Source: Allium sativum (taxonomy: Eukaryota; Streptophyta; Magnoliopsida; Asparagales; Amaryllidaceae). Taken from it: a stretch of DNA of 64,000 nucleotides. Shown piece after piece: positions 23,552 to 36,512 of the stretch (the first letter of the stretch is position 1; every line of letters starts with the position of its first letter). The DNA lies in contig CM060911.1 of NCBI GenBank assembly GCA_030737875.1, positions 50,857,001 to 50,921,000 on the forward strand, in the 5' to 3' direction. The translations under genes were made by a program, and so were the position numbers. The notes under the pieces are model-generated. The model was not told the DNA's origin. It searched no databases and worked only from the letters and a program-made list of their open reading frames with translations.

Positions 23552-25120
23552 ATATATATAATAAACGGACATGTTAAACGGGGGAAAATAACGTTGGGTT
23601 AAATATATTAATAAATGAAAATATAAAGTAGAAGGGCCCAAATTCAAGTATGGGTTGGGCCCATGATTGGTGTAACCTTTACACCATTAACTTAATAATG
23701 GGCCGCAAATATTTACATATAAGAAAATAAAGAAGAAAGACAAAATATGTAAATGTAGAACATACGATGTGTTTAACCCGAGGTTGGATTGAGTTGTGAT
23801 GTAAACCTGCCCGGAACCGCCCGGCTGTCCAGTAGTCACGACAATACCTATCCAATGTGGGAGGTTAAACATGGAGCCCAATAAGGACCCGAGGTTAGAC
23901 TGAGTTGTGGCGTAAGACTGCCCGGAACCAACCGGCAACAGGCAGCCACAACAATACCTGTCTAATGTGAGAGGTCAAGGCTTTAATAAGACAATTAAGG
24001 CTGAGTCAGGATTGTTAGGATTAAGTGAACAAAAGACTTAATCAAAATGGAACATGCTAAACTAAACGGACTGGTGGGGGTTAGGTTAGAAAACACTTAA
24101 CCAACTTAGCATGTTGGCTAGAGATAGAAAACCTAGTAACGGGGGACCCTTTTCAGCAGTAACCCTAGAAGGTGTATCAGGATACCCTGAAACTAGGCAG
24201 GGTGGGGCACGATTACTGGGCTGATTGTAAGAGGTCAAATCAACGGCGGTGGTGTAGCAGTGTAGGTTCTAACGGGGTGCGGGCGTGCACACACTCCGGC
24301 GCAGAAAAATAAGGCACTGGACACCAGTAGCATACCTGTGCATTCTAGGATTGTGTCGGGCCGCCACCATGGGACTTGATACACCCTATGGTGGGACCAG
24401 CATAGGTAACTACAACATCGGGGGCCGTAAGACACATGTAACTATGCGAGTAGGAGCCGATCATCATAGAATGGATCACATCACCCTGATTATGGGGTGC
24501 CAGTTGGGAACTAGATTATATGGGTTCAGAGATTAACATGGGGTACGATAGTATATTCGACCCTAGACAACTTAACCAAGTTATAGTGCTTTCCCACTTC
24601 TTGTTTATACTTATCATACCCAGTTCTTTATTCATAGACAGAATAGTACTAGACTTACTCAGGCTTTATGTCTGACTCTACTTTTCTTTCGTCTTCTTTT
24701 CTTCCGTTTCCCCCTCCAGGTCCACAGGGAGGGAACACTGCAGCTTGACCAGCCTTAACATCTAGCTTGAAGAGGAGAAATGTATTGCTTGGACCTTTTC
24801 ATTTTGAACTATGGTTTTGGACAACCTCTATGGGGCTTTTGCAATTTATCTATGTTTTCTTTATGCTTCTTTAAATAATGTAACCAAGACAGATTATGAA
24901 AGTGTTATGTTATGTTTTTGGAAAGGATGTAAGACAATCATGGTGATGTTGTTGTAACACGTATTTGCTTTTTATGAAATAAAAGTTGTTGTTTTTCCGC
25001 TGTTTACAAATATGTGTTCTTATATCTGTCTTGTATATCTGTGACTTATACTTATAAACCTCCACCAAAATTAAGGCATTCCCTTTGAGAGTGACCCTAA
25101 CGGAGGTGGGGTGTTTCACT

Positions 25121-25132
25121 TGGTATCAGAGC
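25121..25132 (+). other. Gypsy-2 primer binding site
   Basis: TGGTATCAGAGC, complementary to initiator tRNA-Met, two bases after the LTR. Confidence 0.92.
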
Positions 25133-25305
25133 ATAGGTTCACCAGATAAGATAAAAAGTTTTGAAAAAAAATTATTTTCAAAAAGGAAATTTAAAGAAGC
25201 ATTTTTAAAAGAAAAATATTATTTTATTTTAAAAGGCAAAGTCCCCCCAAAGCCATAGGTACTATCTCTTATCCTTCGTTTTGAATCTATCCTTTTTGTT
25301 TTAGC

Positions 25306-26190
25306 ATGTCCGAAGAACTTAACTTGCCAGAAGGGGTGCCAATACCTGGTTGGTTTAGACGGTTCTTAGAAGCAAGGGCCACTCAGCCAGGTCCTACCGT
25401 TCCTCCTCCCCCAGCTGCAGGAAATCATCCAGCTGCAGCGACACTTTTTCCTCCACCTCCTCCTCGGGGAAACACTTTTGCTAAGATATGTAAAGATTTT
25501 AAAGCTATGGGAGGAAAGGATTTCCATGGAACTGAGTCCTTAGTGGCAGCTAGGAATTGGCTGAAAGAAACGGAGGACCTATTCATCATCTTTGAGGTAG
25601 AGGATAGACAAAAAGTACAATTGGCAGTGTGGCTATTGAAGGGTGAGGCTTCCTACTGGTGGGAAGTCACTAATGCTGAAAGACCAGTGGAGACATGGGA
25701 GGACTTTAGGGCAAGGTTTGAGACTAAATTTCTCTCAGATGCGGAAAGAAGTTTGCAGTTGGAAAAATTCTTATTTCTTAAGCAAGGGGACAAGACAGTC
25801 AGAGAGTATGTGAATCAGTTCGATGAGCTGGCTAGGTTTGGGCTTGACCTAGTCAACACCCCGCACAAGAAGGCTCTCCGTTTTGTCAAAGGGTTGAATG
25901 AGCCATTACACAGTTTGGCCATGACCCATATACCCATGGGAGCCACGTATGAAAGATTGGTGCAAATGGCATTGTTGAATGAAGAGGATAAGGGCAAGAA
26001 GGAGACAAAGGCAGAAAGCTCTCAAGGGAAGAAAGAGGGTTTGCAGCCTAAGAAGATAGACTTTAAGAAAGGCGGGAAAGGCAACAAAGAGAAGAGGAAG
26101 TGCAATTTCTGTGGCAAAGTGGGGGCACTTAGTAAGGGACTGCCGGAAAAAGAAGGCCAAGGAGAATGGTGGGTGCTTTTCTTGCGGTGA
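25306..26190 (+). CDS. Gypsy-2 gag (frameshifted at the zinc knuckle)
   Basis: 294 codons as it stands, of which the first ~272 are true Gag. A Pro-rich N-terminus (~residues 28-58) is followed by a Retrotrans_gag-type core with FAKICKDF and ASYWWEV, then a Lys-rich linker and the first zinc knuckle, which starts CNFC. One extra G in the run 26121-26125 moves the reading out of frame, so the last ~20 codons are not Gag. The ATG is 173 nt past the PBS. Programmed frameshifting is possible but less likely, because the break falls within a conserved knuckle and related elements use one frame. Confidence 0.85.
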   Translation: MSEELNLPEGVPIPGWFRRFLEARATQPGPTVPPPPAAGNHPAAATLFPPPPPRGNTFAKICKDFKAMGGKDFHGTESLVAARNWLKETEDLFIIFEVEDRQKVQLAVWLLKGEASYWWEVTNAERPVETWEDFRARFETKFLSDAERSLQLEKFLFLKQGDKTVREYVNQFDELARFGLDLVNTPHKKALRFVKGLNEPLHSLAMTHIPMGATYERLVQMALLNEEDKGKKETKAESSQGKKEGLQPKKIDFKKGGKGNKEKRKCNFCGKVGALSKGLPEKEGQGEWWVLFLR

Positions 26191-27682
26191 GACAGGCCAC
26201 AGGGCTAAGGACTGCCCAAAGAAACGAGGACAGGGGCAGAGGGCTGGATCCACCCCAGGGGCACAGGTTCATGTGCTGGAAGCGCCACCTCTGCAACAGC
26301 GAGGTATAAATACTTCTGTAGAAAGTGTAGTTTATCTTTATGATCACCCCGTTCGCACTTTATTTGATTCTGGCGCATCACACTCCTTTATCTCGTCTGC
26401 TTTAGTAGAATCTCTGCACCTAAAAACTAGTATGGCAGAAGACCCCTTAATTGTTTCAAATCCAATTGGGGGCCCAGCTCATTTGTCTATGATCTGTTTG
26501 GGATTGAAAATTTCTATTCTAAATGTAGAATTTCAATGTAGTGCCTTTGTTTTGGGCTTTTCGGGTTATGGTTTGATTTTGGGTATGGATTGGCTATCCA
26601 GTAATGGGGCCATCCTTGATTGTGAGAAAAGGGTTGTTAGGCTCCTAACCCAGCTCGGTAATACTTTGGAAATTTCTTGTAATCCCTCATACGCGGTTAT
26701 GCTTAGTTACCTTGAATTGCTAGATGCCTCTGTTGAAAATTTGCAATCAGTTAAAGTGGTCCGGGAATATCCGGATGTCTTCGAAGAGGTGAAGGGCTTG
26801 CCTCCGAAGCGGGAAATAGAGTTCCGCATATATCTTGTAGATAATGCAAAGCCCGTTGCGTTACCCGTTAGACACATGGCTCCACGAGAAAGGAAAGAGC
26901 TCAGTAAAAAGATTAAAGAGCTTCTAGAAAAGGGGTTCATTAGGAGAAGCATTTCAGAATGGGGCGCTCCAGTGGTGTTCGCTACAAAGGCGGATGGTTC
27001 ACTCCGTCTATGTGTTGACTATAGGGAGCTCAACAAGCTAACGAAAAAGAATAGGCACCCTCTCCCTAGAATTGACGATTTGTTTGACCAGCTTGTAGGA
27101 GCGTCTGTTTTCTCCCAACTCGATTTAGCAACCGATTTTCATCAGCTAAGGGTGGCTGAAGATAGCATCGATAAAACAGCGTTCAGAACCCCAGACGGCT
27201 TCTTTGAATGGCTTGTCATGCCTTTTGGCTTGACAAATGCACCTGCTTACTTCGTGGACCTGATGAGTAGGGTATTTAGAGATTTCCTCAACAAATTCGT
27301 AGTGGTCTTCGTAGATGATATCCTTATCTTCTCAAAGAGTGAAGAGGAACATGCTCAGCACTTAAGGGCAATCATGGAAACTTTGCGAGTCCATCAACTA
27401 AAAGCCAAATTCTCCAAATGCCACTTTTGGAGAGAAGAGGTGAGGTTCCTTGGGCACATAGTATCCAAACAAGGGTTAGCAGTGGACCCTGCTAAGGTAG
27501 TGGCGGTACAGGATTGGAAGACACCAAGGAATGCAACTGAGGTCCGAAGCATTCTAGGACTAGCAGGTTTCTATCGAAAGTTTATAAGGGATTTTGCGAA
27601 AATCTCAGCTCCGCTCACGAAATTGACCAAGAAGAATCTAGTGTTCAATAGGGACTTGGATTGCGAGTTTGCTTTCCAATGA
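26111..27682 (+). CDS. Gypsy-2 pol, first part: zinc knuckles, protease, reverse transcriptase
   Basis: Continues Gag in the next frame. It covers the end of the first knuckle (GHLVRDC), a second one ([14 protein letters not shown]), aspartic protease with DSGA (26366-26377) and [11 protein letters not shown], and reverse transcriptase with [19 protein letters not shown] and catalytic FVDD (27308-27319). The initial ATG is an artefact of the frameshift, not a real start. It stops at TGA 27680-27682 just before RNase H. The frame is open again immediately after, so the stop is a point mutation. Confidence 0.88.
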   Translation: MAKWGHLVRDCRKKKAKENGGCFSCGETGHRAKDCPKKRGQGQRAGSTPGAQVHVLEAPPLQQRGINTSVESVVYLYDHPVRTLFDSGASHSFISSALVESLHLKTSMAEDPLIVSNPIGGPAHLSMICLGLKISILNVEFQCSAFVLGFSGYGLILGMDWLSSNGAILDCEKRVVRLLTQLGNTLEISCNPSYAVMLSYLELLDASVENLQSVKVVREYPDVFEEVKGLPPKREIEFRIYLVDNAKPVALPVRHMAPRERKELSKKIKELLEKGFIRRSISEWGAPVVFATKADGSLRLCVDYRELNKLTKKNRHPLPRIDDLFDQLVGASVFSQLDLATDFHQLRVAEDSIDKTAFRTPDGFFEWLVMPFGLTNAPAYFVDLMSRVFRDFLNKFVVVFVDDILIFSKSEEEHAQHLRAIMETLRVHQLKAKFSKCHFWREEVRFLGHIVSKQGLAVDPAKVVAVQDWKTPRNATEVRSILGLAGFYRKFIRDFAKISAPLTKLTKKNLVFNRDLDCEFAFQ

Positions 27683-29683
27683 CTGAAAAGGGCTCTTACA
27701 ACAGCCCCAGTTTTGACGCTGCCAGATGGGAGCAAGATGTTCACTGTTTATACGGATGCATGTGGGACAGGGCTAGGCGCCGTCTTAATGCAAGAAGGAA
27801 GGGTAGTAGCTTATGGCGGGAGGCAGTTGAAAGTGCACGAAAAGAACTACCCAACCCACGATCTTGAGTTAGCCGCCATCGTCTTTGCACTCAAGTCTTG
27901 GCGACACTATCTCCTAGGTGAGAAGTTCGAACTTTACACTGACCATAAATCGTTGAAATATCTTTTCTCGCAGAAGGATCTTAACTTGAGGCAACAAAGG
28001 TGGATGGAGTTTCTTGCCTCGTACGATTTCGAAATCTCCTACACTCCGGGCAAAGGCAACGTAGTGGCAGACGCGTTGAGCCGAAAGAAATTGACCCTAA
28101 GCCCGTTGTTTGTTGAAAGACAAAGCCTAGAGTTTATAGCCAGCTTCGACTTTAGGCCTTCCTCCGATTTCGTACCAGGCTTGCTAGCATCTCTCGAAGT
28201 GCGCCCAACTTTAGTGGATTCAGTAGGGACAGCACAACACGAAGACCCTCAGCTTGTGGAAACAATTGATAAGCTAATTAGGGGTGAGACTTCAAGTCAC
28301 CTCAACAGATACTCCATCGACGATAAGGGTTTGCTAAGGCGAGACGGAAGACTATGCGTCCCACAGACAAAAGATTTAATAAAGAAGGTTCTCGAGGAAG
28401 CACATCACTCCAAGATGACGATACACCCAGGCGGAGATAAAATGTACAAAGATATAAAAAGGACTTTCTTCTGGAACGGCATGAAAAAGGACGTGGCAGA
28501 ATTCGTTTCTAAGTGCATGGTGTGCCAACAGGTTAAGGCGGAACAGAAAAAGCCTGGCGGACTGCTACATCCTCTGGAGGTCCCGCAGTGGAAGTGGGAT
28601 AGCATCTCAATGGACTTCATCGATGGGCTGCCTAGGTCTAGGAGAGGCAACACTAGCATTTGGGTAATAGTGGATAGGCTTACTAAAAGCGCCCACTTTT
28701 TACCTGTCAAAAGTAAAAGAACTGCCTCATCCCTAGCATCACTTTACCTCAAGGAAATCGTTCGACTCCATGGAATACCATCTAGCATTGTTAGTGACCG
28801 AGACCCCATCTTCACCAGTGAGTTTTGGCGGAGTCTGCAAGAAGCAGTAGGAACGCAGTTATGCTTGAGCACAGCCTATCATCCCCAAACCAACGGCCAA
28901 ACAGAGAGAGTAAATAGAGTTTTGGAAGACCTTTTAAGGCTATGCGTCCTTGACTTCGGAGGGACATGGGAAGACCACCTTCCTTTGGTGGAATTTGCCT
29001 ACAACAACAGCTATCAAGAAACCATCGGAATGGCGCCCTTCGAAGCTTTATATGGAAGACCGTGCCGATCGCCCACTTGTTGGTGGGAGTCTACGGACAA
29101 GCTCATACTTGGACCAGATATGATCCGAGAGACTTCAGAGAAAGTAGACTTAATAAGAAGAAGGATGAAGACGGCCCAAGACAGACAAAAGTCCTATGCG
29201 GACAAGAGAAGGACCGACCTTGAATTTGAGGTTGGAGACAGAGTTTTTCTCAAGGTATCACCACTAAGAAACGTTGTTCGTTTTGGAACCACAGAAAAAC
29301 TGGCACCAAGGTTCGTAGGGCCATTCCCTATCATCGAGAAAATTGGGAAAATGGCCTATAGATTAGAGCTACCCGAGAAGTTGGCTGGAGTCCACAACGT
29401 TTTTCACGTTTCACATCTCCGAAAATGTCTACATGAGTCTGCTGAAGTGGTAGAGCCAAATATCCTCGAAGAGGCCGAAGTGGAACGCGAAGCAACCATA
29501 AGAAAAGTTCCAACCCGCATATTAGGAACGGAAGTGAAGAAGCTACGCAACCGCGAAGTCAAGCTCGTCAAAGTTCAGTGGAGCGACGCCGAGGGAGACG
29601 CGACTTGGGAAACTGAAGCTAGAATACGCACTGCCTACCCTTTTTTGTTCGAGGGTACATCCTTGATCTTTCCTTTTCCTTAA
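27683..29683 (+). CDS. Gypsy-2 pol, second part: RNase H, integrase, chromodomain-like tail
   Basis: Same frame as the first pol part, open to TAA at 29681-29683. RNase H shows YTDAC, DLELAAI, TDHKSL and ADALSR. Integrase has the HHCC zinc domain (AHHSK, then CMVC) and DDE residues in [17 protein letters not shown] and [15 protein letters not shown]. The GPF segment and HNVFHVSHL follow, then a chromodomain-like tail with VKLVKVQWS and ATWET. All catalytic residues are present. The first in-frame ATG is at 27713, but the true upstream boundary is the TGA. Confidence 0.9.
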   Translation: MKRALTTAPVLTLPDGSKMFTVYTDACGTGLGAVLMQEGRVVAYGGRQLKVHEKNYPTHDLELAAIVFALKSWRHYLLGEKFELYTDHKSLKYLFSQKDLNLRQQRWMEFLASYDFEISYTPGKGNVVADALSRKKLTLSPLFVERQSLEFIASFDFRPSSDFVPGLLASLEVRPTLVDSVGTAQHEDPQLVETIDKLIRGETSSHLNRYSIDDKGLLRRDGRLCVPQTKDLIKKVLEEAHHSKMTIHPGGDKMYKDIKRTFFWNGMKKDVAEFVSKCMVCQQVKAEQKKPGGLLHPLEVPQWKWDSISMDFIDGLPRSRRGNTSIWVIVDRLTKSAHFLPVKSKRTASSLASLYLKEIVRLHGIPSSIVSDRDPIFTSEFWRSLQEAVGTQLCLSTAYHPQTNGQTERVNRVLEDLLRLCVLDFGGTWEDHLPLVEFAYNNSYQETIGMAPFEALYGRPCRSPTCWWESTDKLILGPDMIRETSEKVDLIRRRMKTAQDRQKSYADKRRTDLEFEVGDRVFLKVSPLRNVVRFGTTEKLAPRFVGPFPIIEKIGKMAYRLELPEKLAGVHNVFHVSHLRKCLHESAEVVEPNILEEAEVEREATIRKVPTRILGTEVKKLRNREVKLVKVQWSDAEGDATWETEARIRTAYPFLFEGTSLIFPFP

Positions 29684-30226
29684 GCTGCGCTTTTATCTAT
29701 CTTATCTTTTAGGTAGAAACCCTTTGGATGGAAACATGTAATTGAAACATGTTATGGATGATGGTTGCAAGTGGTTGCAAGTGGTTGCTAGTGGTTGCTC
29801 GTGGTTGCATATACACACACAATCTAGGGTTTAGATCGGCTCAGTCACTTCATATTGCATATGCATATATGTTTGCATTCGTATATGGTTGAACTCTAAT
29901 GTGTTGTCATATGGATGTTGCATTTGTATTGAATGAGTGTGCACTCATGTAGAATCATGAATAGGAAAATTTGCATACATAATGGATTCATGGCACTTAC
30001 ATAATTCGCATTAAGGAGGTCAACTGAATCAGTAGACTGCCTGATTTTGCATTAGATAAGTACATGTACACACACACTTCGCATATGATCATGAAGCATT
30101 AGAAGTCTTTTAAGGACAATGGATGCTCGTGTTTGATGGATGAGTAGATGGATGATTTGATGTTAGGATATACATTCCTCCTAACTTGAAGATTTCGGGG
30201 ACGAAATCCTTTTAAGTGGGGGAGAA
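29684..30226 (+). other. Gypsy-2 3' untranslated region and polypurine tract
   Basis: 543 bp without a gene. It holds a 10-bp tandem repeat (29761-29810, five units of GTGGTTGCNN), the inverted motif ATTTCGGGGACGAAAT (30192-30207) and the polypurine tract GTGGGGGAGAA (30216-30226) just before the 3' LTR. Confidence 0.85.
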
Positions 30227-33200
30227 TGTAACACCCCGCGAATTCTATAACTGTGAAATTCACAAATTAAATTATAATTAATTTCAAATCAAAGAACTAA
30301 GGGAAACGGGATACGTCATTGTGTTCGTCTCGGAAAAATACGCGAAATAGAGTCCGAGTTTTCGAAAAACGGAGTCCGTATGAAGAAGATATGGCCTTCG
30401 GAAGTTTCTAAATTAAGTTTAAAATTCGAACAGAATAAAACAGCTCAGAAAAACAAGTTTAAAATTAAGAATCGGGCCCAATTGGCCAGGGCGGGAAAAT
30501 TCCCGCCTAATGCACCCAGGTCGACTGGGCTGTCGACCTGGTCTAGCCAGGTCGACAGGGCTGTCGACAGGGCTGTCGACCTGGTCCAGAGCCAGGTCGA
30601 ACCCAGCCCAACCTGGCTGGCCTATTCTATGTTGGTCGATTTTCTGCAGTCTGCTTTGTCATTAGGGCTAGGTGGCAGGCTCTAATTGGTCTCTCTTTAG
30701 AATGAATGGCTACGATCAATCCAAGCGACATCGATGGTCCTAATCAGTTCATAAACCCTATAAAAATGACCCTAGACTCAACCTAATCTATTCATTCAAA
30801 AATAAGAACAAGGCCACCATGTTGCTGAGGAACGACTAAGAGTAGCCACCAATTGGAGAGAGGATTAGGGGGCAAATTCTAAAGCATAAAGCAACTTAAA
30901 CAAATCAAATCGCATCTCCAAATTCCTAAATTGGAGAATTCGCCACACAATTGTAAGTAGAGTATTATTTTGGTATGAACAAATAATTGTGTTGGTTTGT
31001 ATACTTGATTTGTGGCGATAAAGTAATTCATATTTGTGCGTTACTATGATTCTTATCGATTTGGAATATTGTATACGTTTGGATATTCTCGAATTATGTT
31101 ATTCATTATAAAAAACTACATGTTTGCGGTAGTTTTATGCAAGTATACGTTTGGAATATTCGCAAATTATGTAATCCATGTTGAAGCTACATGTATGTAG
31201 TTGATTAATTGAAATTCATGCAAGTTTGGGGTTTTGCTACTATGCCATCATAATGTATATTTTTGTACAAAAATCATTTTGTACGTAATTGAAGCAAATT
31301 TGGGTTATTATAGTTCATATGAAACTATGTTGAAATTTTGGCACCATGATCTATGTATTAAGCCATGCTTTTGTACTAGAAAACCTATTTGCAAACTTGT
31401 GAATATGGATAGGCTATGTTTGATATTTTGCGTAATTGAAATCCATGTTAGGTCTATATTGTTAACAAGAATTATATGATGACATATGTGGTACATAGCT
31501 AGGTTAGATTCAAAATCCCTTTTGCAAGTTTGCATGACTAAAGTAAAAATCATGATTTCATGTTAGAAATATTTATGCCATAAGTATATGTGAATAGATT
31601 TAGAATCATGATTAAGTTGGATTAATTCTAGTTGAAGTATACTTTTGTATTAATAACAAAAGTAAGCACCTTTGTAAACATGTAGTAATCTTATGAACAT
31701 GACCTGCTTATGTTTGACATTATGCCTGAATAAAAATATAGGTTCATGTTGTAGTTAAGCTTATGTGTCAATAGTGATATTCTTAACTTAACTACAAGTT
31801 TACATGGTTTGATTCATGTCACCTATGCTTTATGACCAAAGTATATGTTACCACTATGCAAGTACACCAGTTTCTATTTTGTAGTTCTAACGTCACATTG
31901 CAAGTTCATGCGTTCACATTCCCCTTTTTGTGTATGTAATCACGCTTTAAGCCTCCCCTTTTTCTCATGGCTAAGTTGGGCTAAAAAAAAGGCTAAGCCC
32001 AACATATATATAAAAAACGGACGTGTTAAACGGGGGAAAATAACGTTGGGTTAAATATATTAATAAATGAAAATATAAAGTAGAAGGGCCCAAATTCAAG
32101 TATGGGTTGGGCCCATGATTGGTGTAACCTTTACACCATTAACTTAATAATGGGCCGCAAATATTTACATATAAGAAAATAAAGAAGAGAGACAAAATAT
32201 GTAAATGTAGAACATACGATGTGTTTAACCCGAGGTTGGATTGAGTTGTGATGTAAACCTGCCCGGAACCGCCCGGCTGTCCAGTAGTCACGACAATACC
32301 TATCCAATGTGGGAGGTTAAACATGGAGCCCAATAAGGACCCGAGGTTAGACTGAGTTGTGGCGTAAGACTGTCCGGAACCAACCGGCAACAGGCAGCCA
32401 CAACAATACCTGTCTAATGTGAGAGGTCAAGGCTTTAATAAGACAATTAAGGCTAAGTCAGGATTGTTAGGATTAAGTGAACTAAAGACTTAATCAAAAT
32501 GGAACATGCTAAACTAAACGGACTGGTGGGGGTTAGGTTAGAAAACACTTAACCAACTTAGCATGTTGGCTAGAGATAGAAAACCTAGTAACGGGGGACC
32601 CTTTTCAGCAGTAACCCTAGAAGGTGTATCAGGATACCCTGAAACTAGGCAGGGTGGGGCACGATTACTGGGCTGATTGTAAGAGGTCAAATCAACGGCG
32701 GTGGTGTAGCAGTGTAGGTTCTAACGGGGTGCGGGCGTGCACACACTCCGACGCAGAAAAATAAGGCACTGGACACCAGTAGCATACCTGTGCATTCTAG
32801 GATTGTGTCGGGCCGCCACCATGGGACTTGATACACCCCATGGTGGGACCAGCATAGGTAACTACAACATCGGGGGCCGTAAGACACATGTAACTATGCG
32901 AGTAGGAGCCGATCATCATAGAATGGATCACATCACCCTGATTATGGGGTGCCAGTTGGGAACTAGATTATATGGGTTCAGAGATTAACATGGGGTACGA
33001 TAGTATATTCGACCCTAGACAACTTAACCAAGTTATAGTGCTTTCCCACTTCTTGTTTATACTTATCATACCCAGTTCTTTATTCATAGACAGAATAGTA
33101 CTAGACTTACTCAGGCTTTATGTCTGACTCTACTTTTCTTTCGTCTTCTTTTCTTCCGTTTCCCCCCTCCCCCCCCCCCTAGGTCCACAGGGAGGGAACA

Positions 33201-33581
33201 CTGCAGCTTGACCATCCTTAACATCTAGCTTAAAGAGGAGAAATGTATTGCTTGGACCTTTTCATTTTGAACTATGGTTTTGGACAACCTCTATGGGGCT
33301 TTTGCAGTTTATCTATGTTTTCTTTATGCTTCTTTAAATAATGTAACCAAGACAGATTATGAAAGTGTTATGTTATGTTTTTGGAAAGGATGTAAGACAA
33401 TCATGGTGATGTTGTTGTAACACGTATTTGCTTTTTATGAAATAAAAGTTGTTGTTTTTCCGCTGCTTACAAATATGTGTTCTTATATCTGTCTTGTATA
33501 TCTGTGACTTATACTTATAAACCTCTACCAAAATTAGGGCATTCCCTTTGAGAGTGACCCTAACGGAGGTGGGGTGTTTCA
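30227..33581 (+). repeat. Gypsy-2 3' LTR (3,355 bp)
   Basis: Matches the 5' LTR throughout. Its extra length is mostly the expanded C-rich tract at ~33163-33180. The polyadenylation signal AATAAA is at 33441-33446. Confidence 0.95.
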
Positions 33582-36211
33582 AGAGTGGTTACATTAAGGA
33601 TTTGGTTCAGCGGTTTGGGAGAAATCGCTGTTTTAAGGTTTTTCAGTTGGCTGTTCAGGTTTTGGAAGGCTAATGGGCTGATTTGGAGAAGGCCCATTAG
33701 AGGGTGGGTGGAGACTATAAATAGGGGGTAAGGGGTATGGAGAAAGGTTGGCATTTTCCATTCTCTTATGGGGAGGCTTTGATCTCCTTCTTCCTCTAAC
33801 ATCTTTCCACCATTAAAATTCCAAAATCCAAGGAGGGAAATCGAAGATCTACACCATAAGAGGCTAGATCTACATCGTCTCAAGGGCGAATTCATCGGAT
33901 TGAAGAGTTTGATTCGAAGTGTTCGCTGTCCGGATTGTGTTTTCATTGCTTTTGCTTAGATTTGGATAATTGGTGAGTGATTTACATCTCTCATTCGGAT
34001 GCATGCAAGTATATGGGTCTTATGTTGTTAATTTCATCATTTCCATGTTATTTTCCTTAGATCCACACCATGCTAAGTCCATTTTATATATGAATCACCT
34101 TAGGATCTGATCTAGATAATTTATATGGTTAATTTTATGATTTTTCTCAAGATTATGCAAGTTAGATCCGTTTTTATGTTCATATGATTCACTTATCATG
34201 TTTTGGGAAATTTATGTGTTTTGATGGAAATTGTTAGATTGATGATATTGTTGGTTGCATAACATGTTTGTGATTGCGTTTGGATGAATCGGATAAGCTG
34301 GTTTCGTCGGATTCGTCGTTTGGCGAAGTTTTGGTCGAAATCGGAGTCGAATTGGAGATGTGCAGGTTTCTGGTCGTCCTGGAGTTGGTCGGGTCGGTCT
34401 GGAATGAGGTGGTCGATCATAGTATGGCTTGGGAAGCAAGTCAGGGAGCTGGTCGGTTTAAGCTGGTCGGTCCAGAAGGAGCAGAAGTGTTTCTGGTCGG
34501 TTTCAGATGGTGGCATTCTGGTCAGTTTCAGATGGTGGCATTCTGGTTGGTTTTTACTGGAAGCAAATCCTGGTCGCTCTGAAGGAGCTGGTCGGTCAGG
34601 TGGAGCAAAATCTGGTTGGTCTTGACGGGGTTGATCCAAAGCTGGTCGGTCCGAAGGAGGTCGAGTCGATCCAAAGCTGCATGGAGGCGGGTCGTTCTGG
34701 AGCAAGGCTGGTCGGTTTTTGGCGGGTCGTTCTGGAGCAAGGCTGGTCGGTTTTTGGCTGGTCATTCTGGAGCAAGGTTCTGGTCGGTTTTGGCAGGGTC
34801 GTTTTCTGATAAAGTACGTTTTCGGGTACGACTCGGGTACGAACCAAAAAGGTCTGAAAAAAAATATTTTTCGAGGACAAACCCCCCGAACCCTAGCCGC
34901 AGCGCAGTGATGTGTTTTGGTTCGGTGATGGCGTGACTTCGAGGTGATTCAAGTAGGAAGACTCGAAGTGATGAATGTGTTCGTTGATCAAGGTGGAACA
35001 ACGAATGCGGAGACAACTCAAAGGTCGTGAGTGGTGGATAATGGCTGCTCGAGAAGGTTGCTTGAGCTATGAAACATCGTCAAGGTTGGACGATTAGAGA
35101 TGCGAAGGCCGAGAAGTCATCGTTGTCGTAAGTTCTAGCAGGCTCAAAGCAGGGGTACGATGGGTATCGTTGAAAGGCCCAAAAGACCGGTTGTTGGTCG
35201 AGTACCCTGGGTCTTTCTGGTTGGGGAAAGGCCTAGTGTCAAGGTCGGACATTGCCAAGGTTGGGCATATGGAGTTCATGCTAGAACTGGGGTTATCATT
35301 AGCCCTTGACATATGGCAAGGTTGGCCGTCATACGATAATGATGGTTTCGAAGCAGGATTGGCAGTGATAGCCAGAGTCGGTCATGGATGATTAGTTGTT
35401 CTGTTTGTACTATCTCACATAGATTATCCAAAGTCGAGGGAGACGTTCTTTGAGTGCTTAAGTGATATTGGTCTAGGCCTCTGGCGAGAGTACTCGAGGA
35501 ATATTAAACTCGATTAGGGTTGTCTGCGTGAGACTTATCTGGATGTTATGTGTGTTCTCTATGATTGAATGGGTGCTCTGGTTTCTATGGATGAATGGTT
35601 GAAATGCTTGGTGTAAAGGCTATCACTGTCCGATGTGGGGAAGATAAGGTTGAGTTCTTCTCTGGTGATGTGGGTAGATAAGTTGTTCATTTACCCATTC
35701 TCATATGCTTTCTTGTTGAAGTTTGTTAGCTGTATTATCGCTCACTAAGACTATTGTCTGACTCAAGGTTTTATGTCTCCTCTTATTACCTTGGGCTGTT
35801 CATCCGGTTGTGGATGGGCAGACTAAGTAGCAGGTTACAGGTAATGGAGCTTAGTGATACGAGGAAGCTGAGCGATGACAAGCAGGAGGCTGGCGTACCA
35901 GTTTTATTCTATCTAGTATTTCTGTTTCCGCTGTTTGAGTTGCTTGAGAGTTGTAGTGAGGCCTTATGTAAAAACTTGGATATCAGTTGGATAATCTTTC
36001 TGGATGTTGAAAGAGTTTCAAAAGTTTGCTATATGATACCTCATTACTATCACCTGTTGTATATGTTCTATTATATTTTATCCTTGCGCTGTGAGTTCTA
36101 CGACAGGTTTCGATGTGTTCACTTACTATGATGATCGTCCATAGCAGTCTGGCACGCCTTTTAGCATATTATTCCCCTTGTTTAGTGCGGGGGTTATGGG
36201 TGGTCGTCACA
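33582..36211 (+). repeat. Gypsy-1 3' LTR, second part
   Basis: Starts with the right copy of the AGAGT duplication (33582-33586) and continues the LTR from the exact base where 21773 stopped. It has TATAAATA at 33716-33723, the 35-bp minisatellite at ~34689-34806 and the terminus GTCGTCACA at 36203-36211. Confidence 0.93.
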
Positions 36212-36440
36212 CCCCTTATAGCACATGTAATTATGGAGCATCAAGCAACACATTGAAAACAACAAAATTTATAAAACTATACAGGATAAGTAGAGGCACT
36301 ATGGGAATCAATCTCGAGACCTATTGCAGCCAAAGCGAGAAACATTTGAGCAGACATGATGCCACAAAACCATGCGCGGCAGAAAAAGGGTTAGTTCAAA
36401 ACAATACTAATTAAGAGATGGTACTTTATACAATAGGTAA

Positions 36441-36512
36441 AGGGCATTCCTAGAATCGAACTTGGGACCTCTCGCACCCAAAGCGAGAATCATACCACTA
36501 GACAAAATGCCC
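36441..36512 (-). pseudogene. tRNA-Pro(TGG) copy 17, degenerate
   Basis: Discriminator C73T, C63A with G51A (A-A clash in the T-stem), and G9T. Confidence 0.8.

Larger units (their letters stand above)
21774..25118 (+). repeat. Gypsy-2 5' LTR (3,345 bp)
   Basis: From TGTAACACCCC to GGGGTGTTTCA. Internal features are an E2F-like palindrome (22037-22054), a GTCGAC cluster (22063-22148), the TATA box (22306), a hairpin (23523-23551), 111-bp tandem copies starting at 23776 and 23887, and AATAAA (24978-24983). TATA and AATAAA are ~2.67 kb apart, so R would be very long and U5 short. Confidence 0.95.
21774..33581 (+). mobile_element. Gypsy-2: near-intact Ty3/gypsy chromovirus
   Basis: 11,808 bp with LTRs of 3,345 and 3,355 bp, PBS, gag-pol, PPT and a perfect AGAGT duplication (21769-21773 and 33582-33586). 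The LTRs are nearly identical, with about eight differences in the first ~420 bp and fewer later. One difference is an expanded C tract at ~33163-33180. It inserted in the same orientation as Gypsy-1. Only two coding lesions are seen. Confidence 0.96.
13888..36211 (+). mobile_element. Gypsy-1: Ty3/gypsy chromovirus, interrupted by Gypsy-2
   Basis: A complete element with both LTRs, tRNA-Met PBS, gag-pol remnant, polypurine tract and a near-perfect 5-bp target duplication. Without the nested 11.8-kb Gypsy-2 (and its target copy) it is about 10.5 kb. Long LTRs, a single gag-pol frame, a C-terminal chromodomain-like tail and the ATTTCG...CGAAAT motif before the PPT fit the Tekay/Del clade; the clade is inferred from memory. 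In the 252 bp before the nested insertion the two LTRs differ at about nine sites, so it is older than Gypsy-2. Confidence 0.95.

Noticed and set aside
24690..24725. Polypyrimidine tract followed by CAG in the Gypsy-2 LTR, like a 3' splice site
   Set aside because: Gypsy-3 lacks the CAG (it reads CCAAGG), and no convincing 5' splice site or spliced ORF was seen.
26101..26190. Programmed frameshift between Gypsy-2 gag and pol
   Set aside because: The shift lies inside a zinc knuckle and is explained by one extra G in a homopolymer. Gypsy-1 uses one frame through this region.
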